Positions 9,824 through 21,887 of a stretch of 64,000 nucleotides of DNA are shown here, one piece after another. The notes below the pieces were generated by a model. That model was not told where the DNA came from, made no database searches, and saw only the letters and a program-made list of their open reading frames with translations. Position 1 is the stretch's first letter, and each line of letters begins with the position of its first letter. The stretch covers positions 3,658,001 through 3,722,000 of the forward strand of contig OY752140.1 in assembly GCA_963573315.1 (NCBI GenBank). Direction: 5' to 3'. A program made the position numbers and the translations under genes. Origin of the DNA: Entomortierella parvispora (taxonomy: Eukaryota; Mortierellomycota; Mortierellomycetes; Mortierellales; Mortierellaceae).

Positions 9824-12800
9824 TTACATGAAGAGGATGGAGTTGGCAGCGACGCGGAGGAGCCTCGCATTGGAGTCTCCTTTCAGGGACTGTTAGGTCT
9901 GTAAAATGTCCAGCGACAGAGAGACATAATTACTATCAAGGAAGAGACATGCCCTTGGTTAGGAATGAACGATCCAAACAACAAGAGCACTTATTCTTCA
10001 CAACAAGGAGAAAAAAAGGCAACGAAGAAAAAAACTTACAGGAAAGTGCCAGTTGTCCTTCTTCTTGGGCAACAAGCGTCCCCCAGGACTCATAACTGGG
10101 TCACGAGGACTCGCGCCAGCTGTTCTCTCGTATTCGGGACCCTCCTGCCAAGAAGCTGCGAGATGGTTTTCGCTCTTAAAACGGGCCATAGGAGGCGTGG
10201 TAGTGTTCAAATCCGTGTTGATGGAAAGGTTGGTCGAACCGTCAGCTTCACCCTCCAAGGATTTTCCAACCTCAGAGGCGTCAGCTGCTGAGGTAACAAG
10301 CTGTGCCTCAAAGCCCACGGTGACCCTGTGAGGAGCTGCATGGGTTGCAGCTGCAGCTGCAGGCAAGGGGCTCGTGGGAGGAGTGGAGACGCATTCCAGA
10401 GGATTTTTAGGTGCCGCAGCTGGATTTGCCAAGGGTGTCCTGATTTGGTCCAGAGGCAGAGTCTCGGCAGGGTTGGCCAAAGACTCTGAAGCGTTCGCAT
10501 CCACAATGGCTGCTTGCGCGGCTCTAGCCTTCTCCAGCGTTGCCTCCTCTTCAGCCTTCATCTGCTCTGCGACCTCAGCGATACCGGCATCCCTGGCCGC
10601 CTTGTGGGAGGACTTGCTTCTGGCATGGAAGGCACCATCCCGGAATGTAGTCGTGGACATGGTCGTCGTCGTGATGGTGGCACCAATATCTTCTCCATTT
10701 CCAAGAGGCTTCTTCACTCCCGCTGCCTCCGCTGCCTCTACAACCGCCTCGGACTCGGACTTTGGTGCACCGGCCTTAGGCTTGGGACGATGGGTATCCA
10801 CTGCTTCAATGTCGACCTTAAATCTCTTCTCCTCACAGGTATAGGCTCTGGGGGTGAGCTGGATGACGGTATGGAGGGGGATCTTGATATAAGGCAACTT
10901 CTCGTGCGAGTGGTTCATGAAGTAAGCATAGATGCATCTCAGAATAGCCTGATGCCCAATGATCAGAATGTTGCGCTGACGCTCCAGCTCCATGATGACG
11001 GGCTCTAGTCGCAGGACGACATCGCGGTAGGATTCCCCTCCTCTGTATCTATAGTTGAACTTGTCGTCGTCTCGGTTGGCAAAGTCTTCTGGGTATTGTT
11101 CCTAAAGAGATGGGGCAGGAAGGATATCGATTAGAGGATGAGAAGGCCAGATCTTTCGGAAAAAATATACTTCTTTAGACTCATTAGGAACTTTGCCTGT
11201 CTTACCTCAATCTCCTCATAGGTCATTCCATCGCACACGCCAGCATCCAACTCGTCCAATGCCTTCCAGGCCAGTTTTGGGTAGGTCAAATGTTCGGCGG
11301 TGGCAATGGTTCTCTTCATAGTCGAGGTCCAGACCTATAGTCAATAGAGTAGACGTGTTAGAGATATGCGCTTGCTTGGCTCGGTCCTTGAGAAATGAAA
11401 AGCTTGAAAAGTCGCCATAAAACTAACCGTTAATTGCTCCGAGGTGCCCAGGTGTGTGGCAATCAAGAGAGGCAAAGACTTTGCGTACTGCTTTCCGCGA
11501 GCGCTCAGATCAGAGTCGCCACCCAGTTTGCCCATGACGTTGTAAAGCGATTCTCCGTGCTAAGATAAAAATACACCGAGTTAGATCTTGGGGCGAAGGG
11601 GAATTATGCAGGCAAGAGATGTGTTCTGTAAACTTACTCGGCTGAAGAAAATGCTCCTGGGGGCAATGTGCAAGTTCATCAGGTAGTATACAATCCTGGA
11701 CTGCAAGTATCCTTGGATATGGTTGATGATAACCTGACTTCCAACGTTAATCAATTTGATATACGTCAGGTTTTCTTCGGTGATCGTCTCGTAAGCCTCT
11801 CTATAATGGACAATGCGAGCCTTGAAGTCCTGCACAGCCTGCTCTGGGTCCATGTCCTTGTAATCGGGAGAAGACAGCTTGACGGACATGATGTTGTTCA
11901 GAACCAAGGCCTCATCTTCGCAGACAGACTAGTAAGTGAGAATGCACGCGTGAGTACGGGCGTGTTCGCACCAAGATGACCGTGGGAATAGTTTGCAACA
12001 ATTGAAAGGGCAAAGACCCTGGTTCTCCACAATTTCAAATTGCACAAGGAGAAGCAAGAAATGTTGACATCGGTTGAGGAACTAACGGTGTCTGACGTTA
12101 CCTCGATGAACATGACTTGGATGTCGTGTTTCTTGCAGGCTGCCAAGAGCATGTCTCTTCTCGACCGGGTCGAGTTGGTGGCATCGTAGAGAGCAACAAC
12201 ACCCTGTTCCTTCTTGAACCAATAGATCATGTCGTTGAGGGCCTCGACTGCAGCCTCCCTACGGGACCGCTCCCCATCTGGATTAGCGGGATCGAAAAAA
12301 TCGTGCGGCTGTTGCGCGCCGTGCAGCTTTCGACGATAGTTGCCAACGTTGAAGACCTTGGTCTGGATTCCGAGCCACATCAAGTATCGGCAGACTATAA
12401 TGGGAAGACACATGGACAGGGAGCAGAGAGGACAAGTACATAATAAAATAATAAAAAGACATGCTGTCAGTTTTCGCTGTCGATCAATGTTTCTCCTTTG
12501 AACCTTTTTAACGGTGGGTCCAGGACCGCACAAAGTGAGTCCGCCCCTGCCTGCAGTGTTCCAACTCAATCCTTGCCGTCAGTCCTTGCATGTCGCCCTA
12601 TGGTCCATCTGCTCTCCTGTCTCGGCACGGATTGTATGTGTATGCGCGTGTGTCTGGTGTGTGTTGCATGCTCTTGTTGGTCTCTCTTTTGTTCTTCCCT
12701 CCGCTCGGAAGCATCCGTTATGCTGTTCCTGTAATCCCCGCACATTTTTTTCCTGGACTGAGACACCCACGAAATAGCGCAGAGCACCGATCCATCCGAG

Positions 12801-13445
12801 GGAGGGAGAAGAAAGAGCAACAAGCGCCTGTTCCTGCAAGGAGGAGAAGAGGGAGAGGAGGAGGAGGGTGGTTCTGTAGAATACCTTTCTGTGCAATCAG
12901 GGTCTTGCCCGTGGCTGGTAGTCCTACAGTCTACATGTGGTTTTGTTGTTGTTTTTTGGTCGTGGATGATTGTCACAAGGGAGGCAGGGCAGGCAGGGAA
13001 AACAGAAAGTTAGTTTACAATAGAGTCCCACGGGTCAGAAAAAGAATCCCTTTTGGGTGTCCGGGGGACTGTGAGTCCGTCCTGTTGGTCCAGTCCTGTC
13101 CAGTCCTACCCACTCTTGTGGGTCGAGGTTGGGTCGGTCTTTGTTCTGTTCTGGGTTGCAAAAAAATGAGTCTTTGTCGCCTCTCCCCCCTTCAACGTCC
13201 TGCTTCACTCCATCCTGACGCGAGGAACCTCGGTCGGGTCGTGCCACAGAGGGAAACCAACTCAAAGTGACCACCTACCACGCAAGCAATGCGGGAGCCT
13301 AGATGGTTTGTTCAACCGACAATGATGAACCAAAAAAGGGGGGAGAGACGAGTTTAGTGAGTTTGCGTTCAGGTGGGGTGATGAGCAGTGCACAGGCAAA
13401 AAGGAGCAGGATAGAGTGAGTAGATGTGCGTGTACCTGGGTTCAT
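9824..13445 (-). CDS. PFKFB: 6-phosphofructo-2-kinase / fructose-2,6-bisphosphatase
   Basis: Nine exons give 681 aa: 13445-13436, 13298-13275, 12923-12885, 12394-12102, 11928-11638, 11559-11428, 11334-11206, 11101-10040, 9889-9824. The protein starts [19 protein letters not shown], so the kinase Walker A is only about 11 residues from the N-terminus and there is no regulatory extension there. [11 protein letters not shown] and [13 protein letters not shown] follow as in all PFK-2 enzymes. The bisphosphatase half has RHGES at the exon 5/6 junction (about residue 219) and GHQAI at about 355, so both catalytic histidines are kept and the enzyme should be bifunctional. About 255 Ala/Thr/Pro-rich residues follow the catalytic core. 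It sets fructose-2,6-bisphosphate and hence glycolytic flux in the cytosol. The two first exons are only 10 and 24 nt; phases and the restored family alignment support them. The last exon is the least certain. Confidence 0.9.
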
Positions 13446-14356
13446 GGTTGAAATAGATGACGAGATGAGGAGCAGAAGGGGATGAAGCGGAGGGAAGAGA
13501 TGCAAAGGTGATGAGAAGAGCAGGAATGAAATGAAGCAAGCTGAATTGAATGCGGGGTGAAGAGGATGCGGGGATGCGGTGTTCAGACGGCAAGAGTGAA
13601 AAGAGGAAAGGGACGAAAGAGAGACCAGGTCCGTGGAAGAGAGGAGGGCGAAGAGAGAAACCGCTGGGACTGGGATGCAGAAAAAAAAGAGTTGGGTCGA
13701 GTCAGAGAGAGTGTGAAAAGTATAATACATGTTCATTCATGTGTGACCGTGTTCTTTTCTCACTCTGATTCTTGCACCAGATCAAAGACCGTGCGTGTGC
13801 GTGTGTGCCAACAGTGTTCGATCCGGCCGTGTCCGTGCCTCGCCGGGTTGTCTTCCTGCCCTTCCTCTTCCTTCCTCCTCCTTCCTTCGGACCCACCTCT
13901 TGCTGGGTCCCACCCCTGCCTACCCCTTGAGTATCGCTGTCCCCTTTCATGGCGCTGTCCCGGGATAGGCGCTTTTCTCTCCACACACCTCATTCGTCTT
14001 CCTATCCTCTTTACAGCTCCTTTAACTCTTTGTAATCATGATCCTTAGTCCTCCGTCCCACCTTCCAAGACTATCTGCTTTTGTGCACCTCTTGTCGCGT
14101 GCAATGGCAGGTGTGTCTCCAGGCTGTGGAGTTGGATCAACTCTGCACAAAAACATTGACCATCTGCGTGTCGTGTCGCGTTCTCCTCACTGCGCCGTCG
14201 TTTGAATCACGTGTAGCAAGGCGAGATGGACCATTCATTGGCTTGGCGTGATCTTCCTTGACCTTCTTCCCTCTCTCTCTCCTCCTTTTATCTCCCACAC
14301 GCACATACCCTGACCCAATACTTCTCTCCCACGCTCTATTACCTACTTCACCCACA
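13446..14356. other. Divergent promoter region between PFKFB and PLDc_N genes
   Basis: About 0.9 kb. The PFKFB side is a long pyrimidine-rich leader (seen as AG-rich on the + strand). Long apparent ORFs here come only from the biased composition. A CACGTG box at 14208-14213 lies 143 nt before the PLDc_N start codon. Confidence 0.5.
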
Positions 14357-14703
14357 ATGACGAATCCCATCGATCCCGGTCTCTTTTACTCTGGTTCAGT
14401 GCTCAGTGTCCTGATCTTTGTCCTCGACCTCTATGCCGTCATCCAAGTCCTGCAATCCAACAAGCCCTTCTCCGCAAAAATCCTTTGGAGTCTTCTCATC
14501 TTTCTCTGTCCCATTGTTGGCCTCATCATCTACTTGTATGCCATTTTGCTGTTTCTTTTCGTTTCTTTTCGTTTCGTTTCTTTATAATTCCTTTTTGTGC
14601 GTGGTCTTTTTGCTTGGAGATATTAACATGACTCTTCAAACACAACCATAGCCTCGTCAATGACCGAGAACGTCGTCGTCTCCGCTACGTCAGCATTCCG
14701 TAA
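14357..14703 (+). CDS. Small two-span membrane protein with PLDc_N (cardiolipin-synthase N-terminal-like) domain
   Basis: Two exons (14357-14535, 14652-14703) encode 76 aa. Nearly the whole protein is one hydrophobic hairpin: SVLSVLIFVLDLYAVIQVL, a polar turn SNKPFSAK, then ILWSLLIFLCPIVGLIIYF ending in charged VNDRERRR. The order (hydrophobic span, conserved D, polar turn, WSLLIFLCPIVGLIIY) is the PLDc_N signature, found as a stand-alone protein in many fungi and bacteria and as the N-terminal anchor of cardiolipin synthases. No HKD catalytic domain follows, so catalysis is not expected. A paralogue with the same layout is at 44419-44946. Without splicing the ORF would run on into a low-complexity TTTCG-rich tail; splicing restores the shared ending. 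The function of stand-alone members is unknown. Confidence 0.8.
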
Positions 14704-14837
14704 AGACATATCTGTCCCACAAGGCGAATGAAGAAAAGGAGAGGAAAGAGGAGATGATGATGATGGAGGAGAGTGGTTGTTGGACAATGGACAAAGAAAC
14801 TAGTCTTCTTGTCATAAAATCTTGTCATAAAATATCA

Positions 14838-17800
14838 TTACGGTTTTCGACCAAACAGGTTGCTCATGGAGGGTGCTGCTGCTCGCATGGTCTTGAGGTT
14901 GAATCGACTCATATGCTTGGATTGAGTGCTTGCTTGCGCCGTCGACGAGCCGGAGGAGATCGACGTTCCATTTTCTGTGTCGATAATATCATAACAACAA
15001 CAAAAAGGTGAGAGGATGTTTGCCACCAAAATACAGTGACAAACGAATCACGAGAAAAAAAAAGCAAAAGAACAAACCTTCATAGTGAATGGAGCTAGCC
15101 TTGCTTGACGTCGCGCTATGTTGGGAAAAAGGGCTTTTAGCTCATGCATCCTTTCACTCTTTGTTCCTGTGTCTGTCTTTTTACATCCAAAAAGAGAAAC
15201 ACTCTTCTCCACAACGGCAACCTACTTTCCATCGCCTCCCTTCTGGGTGTCCGTGCTGTGGACGCTGGTCGTATCCGTAATATGACTCTGGCTTTGATTC
15301 TGCAATTGACTTAGGCTGCGGTCATGCATGGCTGGAGGTGCCGTCGACACCTGTTGTCCCTGTACCGGGACCGGGCTTGGATTGCCTTTCAGGTTAGAGG
15401 GGTTCACAATCCTCTCCACAAGATCGCTTCTTTTCTTTTCTCCTTCCTTGCCCTGCCAACTCTTAAGCAATGTCTTCATGAGCTTCTTGTCAGGACTGCG
15501 AGCCCGAGTCAGCGCATTCGTAATACTCTGAGGCTCTGAAGACTCTAGATCATGATCCAGTAGGTACTTTGCAGAATCCAGTTTGTTGAATAAAGCTGCG
15601 ACCTCCAACGTGTTCATTCCTTCCTTGTTGGGGATGTTGGTCTCGGCCCCATTGTCGAGCAACAACTTGATCAGAGCCGGGTCATCATGCTTCATCAGTA
15701 CATTCTGCAGCACGGTATTGCCGTTCTCGTTGGCCAAATTCACGTTTGCTCCATAAGAAATCAACAAGTTCATCATCCCATAGGGTCTGGATCCTTGCCA
15801 CGCAGCCCTGTGCAAAAGGGTGGAACGAGACGCGTTGCGTTGATCTGGTGACGCGCCGTTGTTTAAATGTTTTTGAACGGTCGCAATATCGCCCAGCTCT
15901 GTCGCTTCCCAAATGTCGCCCAACGCCTCGCCACCTGGGGGTAAAAACAGTCCTGACTGATAAATATCCGGTACAAGATAGGCACTGCCGGTGGTCTGGT
16001 AACCGCCCTGTTGCACTAGATACGACGGCTCCTGAGGTAATGGTTGGTGGTACGACGTGGTGTGCACATGTTGATAGACTCCCGAATTCGGAACCTCTAC
16101 TTTGAACTCCGTGCTAAAAACGAAATATGGTAGTGTGTGAGCGATTAGGGCTGATTCAGTTTGTTGAGCACCTTTAAACTGTTCTTCCATTACGATGATC
16201 CATGGATGAGCCACCTACCCTTCAATAACTGCATTTGGGTCTTCGGAAAGAGTATGGACAGTGTTCACCTTGTCATCCATGATCTCATTCGGTCGAGTGG
16301 AATTGTCCACGCTCATCCCCGTGGTCTTGTGAATCAGCGACAACCGGGCCTCGGCCGCTGTTAGACCAGGCGTGGTATACATTGACATGTAGGGCTTAGT
16401 CGACAAGTCCTGAGCAGGGGAGGTATCTCCAATCGGCGACTCAATTCCTAACATGCCCGTCTGTGGCAGAGACGGGCTGAGGGAGTCATTCTGAGGTGTA
16501 GCATACTGACTGATGAACTGCCCCTCGAAATCCACATTGTTATAGAAAGAGCCACCAGACTGTGTCAATTCGGTCGGTCGGGTATCCGTGGCCAAAGCTG
16601 GTCGTCGATCAGGGGAGTCTGCTTCATCATCCATTGCGCGCTCTCCCCAAACCTTTTCAGCCACGGTGGTTGCCGGGTATCCAGATGGACCGAACACTCT
16701 TCTACAGCTCACAAAGCAGAGTGGATTCCATGTGTTAGGAAAAGATACAATCCAGTTTGTACAATGAACATATTTGCAACAGATCATGTTGTTCTGGAAG
16801 CATCCAAACAATGAGCAGGTACCCGTTCTCACCTCCATTCAATGACCTTGCGTGCTGCCTCCTCCTGGCTGTGTCTGAACTGTTCATATAGGCACAGTTT
16901 AATCAACTGGCCCAGTTCACTTTGAGCCAGCTGTCCGTTTTCATCCCTGCGAGTGCTCACTGTGAATGGAGCCGCACCCCACTCACGACGATCTGTCATG
17001 GCCTCAACAGTCTCCAGATCCATGCCGAAGGTATGAAACTTGATGCCGTTTAACTTTAGCTGTCGAATCATTCTTCGTTTGAGGACCCATAGTTCTCTGG
17101 ACGAGATAGTATCTGCTTTGGTGATGATCGGCACCAAGTTGACGCGCTCATGAACCAGTTTCATGTAGAGGATGTCCACAGGCTTGAGCTCATAGAGTAC
17201 AAAATAGAAGGCGCATGTAGGCAAAGTGTGAGCACGAGCTCCAGCCATGAGGAACCAGGCCAGTTGAGCGGATGGGATGGTGGGTGAAAAAATGGAGGTG
17301 GTCGTCAGGAGGTGGTGGTTCAGATAATCATCTGTTGTCGACAGGACCGAGGATGGATTTGTGGTGGACGAATACCCAGGCAGCGTGACAAACCACAGAT
17401 CCCGTCCAGGGGTCTGAACGTTGGGCGGAACTAGACCGAGAGGGTCATCAAAGGCCGAAGAAGCCCCCTTCTTTACTGGGCCAAGGACAGGGGAAGTCTT
17501 AACATGGACAGCGGGTAAAGAGATTGCTGGGGGAGGAAGAGAGGTCGGAGAATTGGTGTTGGGCCGAGGGATGTTTTCCTGAAGAACTGTGTTTGAGTTG
17601 ACGCCCTCGAGTGAAGCGATGAATGTGTCGACAAAAGCGCGTCTGCCCACGCCAACATCCCCCAGTAACAAAAAACGAAGTGACGCTGAAGAAGTTGAGG
17701 TCTGATCAGTGATGCTAGTAGCTAATGAAGAACAAGGATTCCATCCCGAAGGTGACATCAGTCAGGGTTGGAGTATTTTCCCATTGGGACGGCTATAACA

Positions 17801-17848
17801 AAGGAAGGGCGAGGAGTTACCAAAGCGATCAAGAGTGCCCAAGGTCAT
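14838..17848 (-). CDS. Septin-like G domain fused to ankyrin repeats
   Basis: Preferred model: exons 17848-17821, 17721-16833, 16701-16219, 16113-15226, 15115-15078, 14974-14838 (820 aa). An alternative starts at ATG 17758 without the first intron (823 aa). The N-terminal ~310 residues match septins: FLLLGDVGVGRR (G1 position), DLWFVTLPGYSS (G3 position), ELKPVDILYMKLVHERVNLV, PIITKADTIS (G4), LNGIKFHTFGMD, and GAAPFTVSTR of the septin-unique element. G1 lacks the usual GK[ST] (GRR here) and G3 lacks the Asp, so GTP binding may be altered or lost. A low-complexity linker follows. About residues 525-655 hold three to four ankyrin repeats (e.g. STLLHRAAWQGSRPYGMMNL, GANVNLANENGNTVLQ). The tail is Ser/Gln-rich and basic. 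Septins polymerise at necks and septa; the ankyrin part would add a partner-binding surface. All phases close across the 38-nt penultimate exon. Confidence 0.8.
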
Positions 17849-19820
17849 GATGGAGTGAATGTGAGATGGAGAGCTGATGACGAGTGGATTGCAAGGGAGA
17901 AGAGAAGAAGGAAGAGGGAGGAATGGAGAGGAGAGGGAGGGGGAAAGGGAAGAAAGGGATGTAATGGATGGATTCCAAGCGAGGGCGGACAATGCAAAGG
18001 TTGCAAGAGGAGGTCAGAGAGCCAAGCCCAGCATGGCAGGAAGCAATGGCAAAGACGTGCTAGAGTGCTAGACTAATTTCATCTAGAGCGACTGTCCAGC
18101 TCAACAATTACAGTAGTCGATAGCATGCTCCTTCCTGTGTTTCCATGTCCAAGCCAAGGGAAGTGAGCGCTGGGTTGAGCAGGCCAGGGCTTGGGCAGAG
18201 AAGATCCAGAATCAGGGACTGGGTGCGCAACCCCAGAATGGAAGGACAGAAGAGGACACTACTCGCAGGACCCGGAGCTTCGTTTACATGATATTGTCCT
18301 TGGATCGTGCAGAGGAGGACTGAGGCACTGATGAAGATGGCGAACGCGTTGCAGTGGACAGATCTGACAGGTGGACAGGTGGACGCGTGGGGACGCGCGG
18401 GTTGATATCATTACAAACAAACAACGACAATAACTTTAGAGCACCGTGAGAGACATTCCTTGTCTCCACCACACTTCAATCCACACCACCGTACTGTACA
18501 TCCGCACAGCTTTCCGTTGACCTGCAGACTCTCCAACCTCCCTTCAGGGCCGACCCCACATCTCTTCCAAAAATACTCCACGTTAGGATGGAGTCTCCAA
18601 GGTCGTACTTTGGCATGAGCCTATACGGCGACAACCATCATTTGGCCCCGCGAGTATGTTATTTTCCACTATCTAACATCGGTCCTACGCATATTACAAG
18701 ACTGGGCGAGGGACAATTCTGAATATTTGATCCCGAAGAGCCAGGACATTAGATCTAGACATGGACAGACGCCAAATAGATGGTTCTCTTTGAGCGTAGA
18801 GGACGAAGGTTGTTGCCAGACGACAAAGGTGGTCGCTGCCATTGAAACCCTGCAGTAACTAACTCCCATTTCCAGGTACAAGTCTCCGTCCTCAAATGAC
18901 GGACTTTATGTGTGGAACTTGCCCGGGCAATCGAGTCCGTCCACGGTGTGTGGAGAAGAGCGAGAGAAGGATTATTGAGCCCTCGAGGTACACTACATCA
19001 TTGGACATTTTGCCAGTCTCTCCAGACAATCAAATATTTGCACGGTGTGTCAATCCTGTTTGGGTTGGAGGAGGAGAGGAGGAATGGACAGGGACAGTAG
19101 CAGGCCAACAGGTGCAAGAAAAACAACATTCGATCTGGAGCAGCCAGTCATTGTAGGCGCCTTGTTTTTTAATTGTCCGCATGTGTGCCACACGTCTCGG
19201 AGAAGAGACATGAACGAAGATGAGGTAGCGGATATGGTTATCGAGTCCGTGGAGAGAGATCGAGGGAAGGAGGGAGGGACAGAGGAAAGGTTGGGCAGGA
19301 AGGTCAACACAGAGAAACTTCATTTGACACGCCCTGAAAGACATTCCTTTTTCACGTGTGTCCTCTCCCTGAGAGCAAACTCGTGCCACCCTGAAAGGTT
19401 GACTCAGGGAAAACAGCGGTCCGGCCTGGCTCAAGGGACGGACCAGGGGATCATCTATCTGTCTATCTGGAGAATGAAAGTGAGAGGCAGAGAAAGGGAG
19501 AGATGAATCCAACATCGACGCCAAGACGAATGAATGAAAGAGAGAAAGAGACACAAACGACCGGCTAATGTGAAGATGACGACAGGGAGATTCGCATCTG
19601 TAAACTGTAATCTTGCGGGCATGACCAAGCGAAATTACTTTCCAGGATGGAGAGATTAGCTCTGCTTCGCTCCTTCCATCGCTTCCTCCGTCCCTGCCTC
19701 CCACACACACTCTCTCTTGCTCTCGTTCTTTCTTCCTCTTTCATTCTTCTCCCTTGTTACCCTTTTTACTTCCCCTTCCTCTCCACTCCTTTCCTTAATC
19801 GCATTGGCATTCTATCAAAC
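17849..19820. other. Divergent intergenic region, septin-ankyrin to PXMP4
   Basis: About 2 kb. The left third is purine-rich (leader of the minus-strand gene) and holds several ACGCG motifs. A CACGTG lies at 19353-19358 and a CT-rich leader precedes PXMP4. Two stretches with good splice-like signals near 18588-18900 could hide a short spliced ORF (see findings); no family is recognised. Confidence 0.45.
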
Positions 19821-20771
19821 ATGGATTCCATCAAGCAGGCCGCCACTCAGTTCATCCTCACCCCCGAGTACCATGACCTTCTCTCCATCGTCAAGGGTTT
19901 CCGAAATGGTCTCGTCTATGGCGCAAAGATTCGTTTCCCCCACGCCTTGGTCATGACATTGCTCTTCCGTCGGTCAAAGTATGTTCTGGGACAATAGCAG
20001 GAACAAAAAAAAGAATAGGGACACACGAGACGCTCCAGGCTGAGATACTCATATTAACGAAAACTCCGTTTCCCGATCCGCGACTCTACTCCACACTTGC
20101 CAGCTTCAAGGACATGGCCCACTTCGTGCTCAAAGCGACAAAGCAGCACGCTAGAAACTTGGCATTCTTTGCTACGATCTACAAGACCTTGTTGATTGTC
20201 CAGCGGAGAATGCACGGCAAGGAAAGACCTTTGGACTCTTTCTTGGCCGGATTGGTCGGAGGTTATATGGTCTTTGGTGAAAACAACAACGTGAACCAGC
20301 AGGTATGTCATGATGCCTCAGGACAGAATTGTCCTCTCTATACTTTTTAGAACACTGGCCTCTTACGGGGGAACATGGAGCAGAAAGACAAGCAGATATG
20401 GATCATGTTGCTGGCAAATCCTGGATCAATTGGACAAAGGACTGCGTTGACTGGTTTGCCACCAATTGACAAGCAGCTGCAAACTCTGACTGTCCCTCCT
20501 TTTTCCTCACTGCCATAACTTGTAGATTGTCTTGTATCTGTTCTCGCGTATTATGATGGGCCTTGCCAAGCTGCCTGTCAAGAAGAATGTCATTGCAGAG
20601 CCAACACAAACCTTCCCCATCTTCGCCTCGCTTGTTTGGGCCACCGTCATGTTCCTATTCCAGAACGAGCGCGATGTGCTCCAGCCCTCTCTCCAGGCTT
20701 CTATGCAGTACATTTATATCGACTCGAACCGTTGGAACACCTTGAAGAACTTTTTGTGGCACAACAAGTAG
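19821..20771 (+). CDS. PXMP4: Peroxisomal membrane protein 4 (PMP24 family)
   Basis: Three exons (19821-19978, 20104-20302, 20526-20771) encode 200 aa; animal PXMP4 has about 212. The conserved opening GFRNGLVYGAKIRFPHALVM is present from about residue 28. LAGLVGGYMVFGENNNVNQQ sits in the middle, and the C-terminus has LQPSLQASMQYIYIDSN and ends FLWHNK, all family landmarks. Several weakly hydrophobic helices fit a multi-pass peroxisomal membrane protein of the Tim17/PMP24-like group. Its biochemical role is not established in any organism. The start ATG lies 27 nt after a strongly CT-rich leader, and no alternative in-frame ATG precedes it. Confidence 0.93.
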
Positions 20772-21681
20772 AGACCAGGATAAACGATTGGCCACCCACA
20801 ATTCCTCCACTTTATCATGTACATTTACTCTAAAACCCGAAGCATCTCCCTTCGTCATCCCCTCTCTCTCCTCACTGCGAGCAATTGCTGTTGACCGGCA
20901 GTGTGCAGGACCCTCCAACTTTAGACCTGTGCGATTGCTCACTGTCTGAAGATGCCAATGTCGAAATAGAAATAAAACAACCCTTTTCTCCAGTATGGGG
21001 GGCTATCCAAAACATCAGAGAAAAAAACTGTGGCTATACTGTCATCTAGCACTCTGTGACCTTGGAAAAGCATCACAGAGCACATGCCCACAAACAATCC
21101 GTACCCACGCACAGGCATCAAATGAAGTAGCTCATGAAAAATAAAATGTGGTTTGTTCATTTCCATAGAGTTATTGGAGGCGAAGTATTCCCGAAGAGAT
21201 TGGGAGCGATAATGGACAATAGTTGTGTACAAAAGAATAGAAACCCGCGTTCGCCTTTTCTACGTTCAGGACACCCGCCTAGAAGCTGAGGGGTGTTTTT
21301 CGTGAATATAAACGAAAGCAAACGCGTTTTCACCAAAGAGACGCGTCAAATTGAGCATCGTCTGGTGACTTTCAAGCAGGTCAGATGCGCACCACATTAA
21401 TGAGCCGCGGACCCAGGAAAAGTGAAGGCCGCGCGCCCCAATACAGCATTGGATACAAAAAACCGTGAAGAAAGAAAAAAACCGCGAATTGGCCCCCGGT
21501 GCCACATCAACTTGGACACAAAAATCGTATGCTTTGATCCACGAAGAAGCAAGGGAACAAGAAAACATCAACAAAACGATAATAAAAATAAACCAGAGGA
21601 GCAAACGAATCGGGAATAGGGTTGCAAACAGGGAGGGAAAAAAAGCCAATACTGAAAGTGACTGACAACAAGGCATGCTGT

Positions 21682-21887
21682 ATGGATGGATGGATGGATG
21701 GATGGTGTTTATCGCGAAGACGGGGGAAGGGGGATTGACCATGGGCCATGGTCGGATTTTTCTCCTTGTCTCTCCATTTTTGCACTCCTCTTTTCAAATT
21801 TATTTTCCTCTTATCTTCCTCGGCACACAGAACGCATACACACAGCACCTACGCACCACGACAGACAGACAGACAGACAGACAGACA
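21682..21887. repeat. ATGG and ACAG tetranucleotide microsatellites
   Basis: Six copies of ATGG lie at about 21682-21706. About seven copies of ACAG lie at about 21860-21887. Both are perfect or nearly perfect and non-coding. Confidence 0.85.

Noticed and set aside
12590-13270. 226-aa plus-strand ORF
   Set aside because: It runs antisense to PFKFB introns and microexons and matches nothing recognisable.
13299-13736. 145-aa minus-strand ORF extending upstream of the PFKFB start
   Set aside because: The upstream part is pyrimidine-rich leader translation. Only MNP and one base before the GTACAC donor fit the kinase model.
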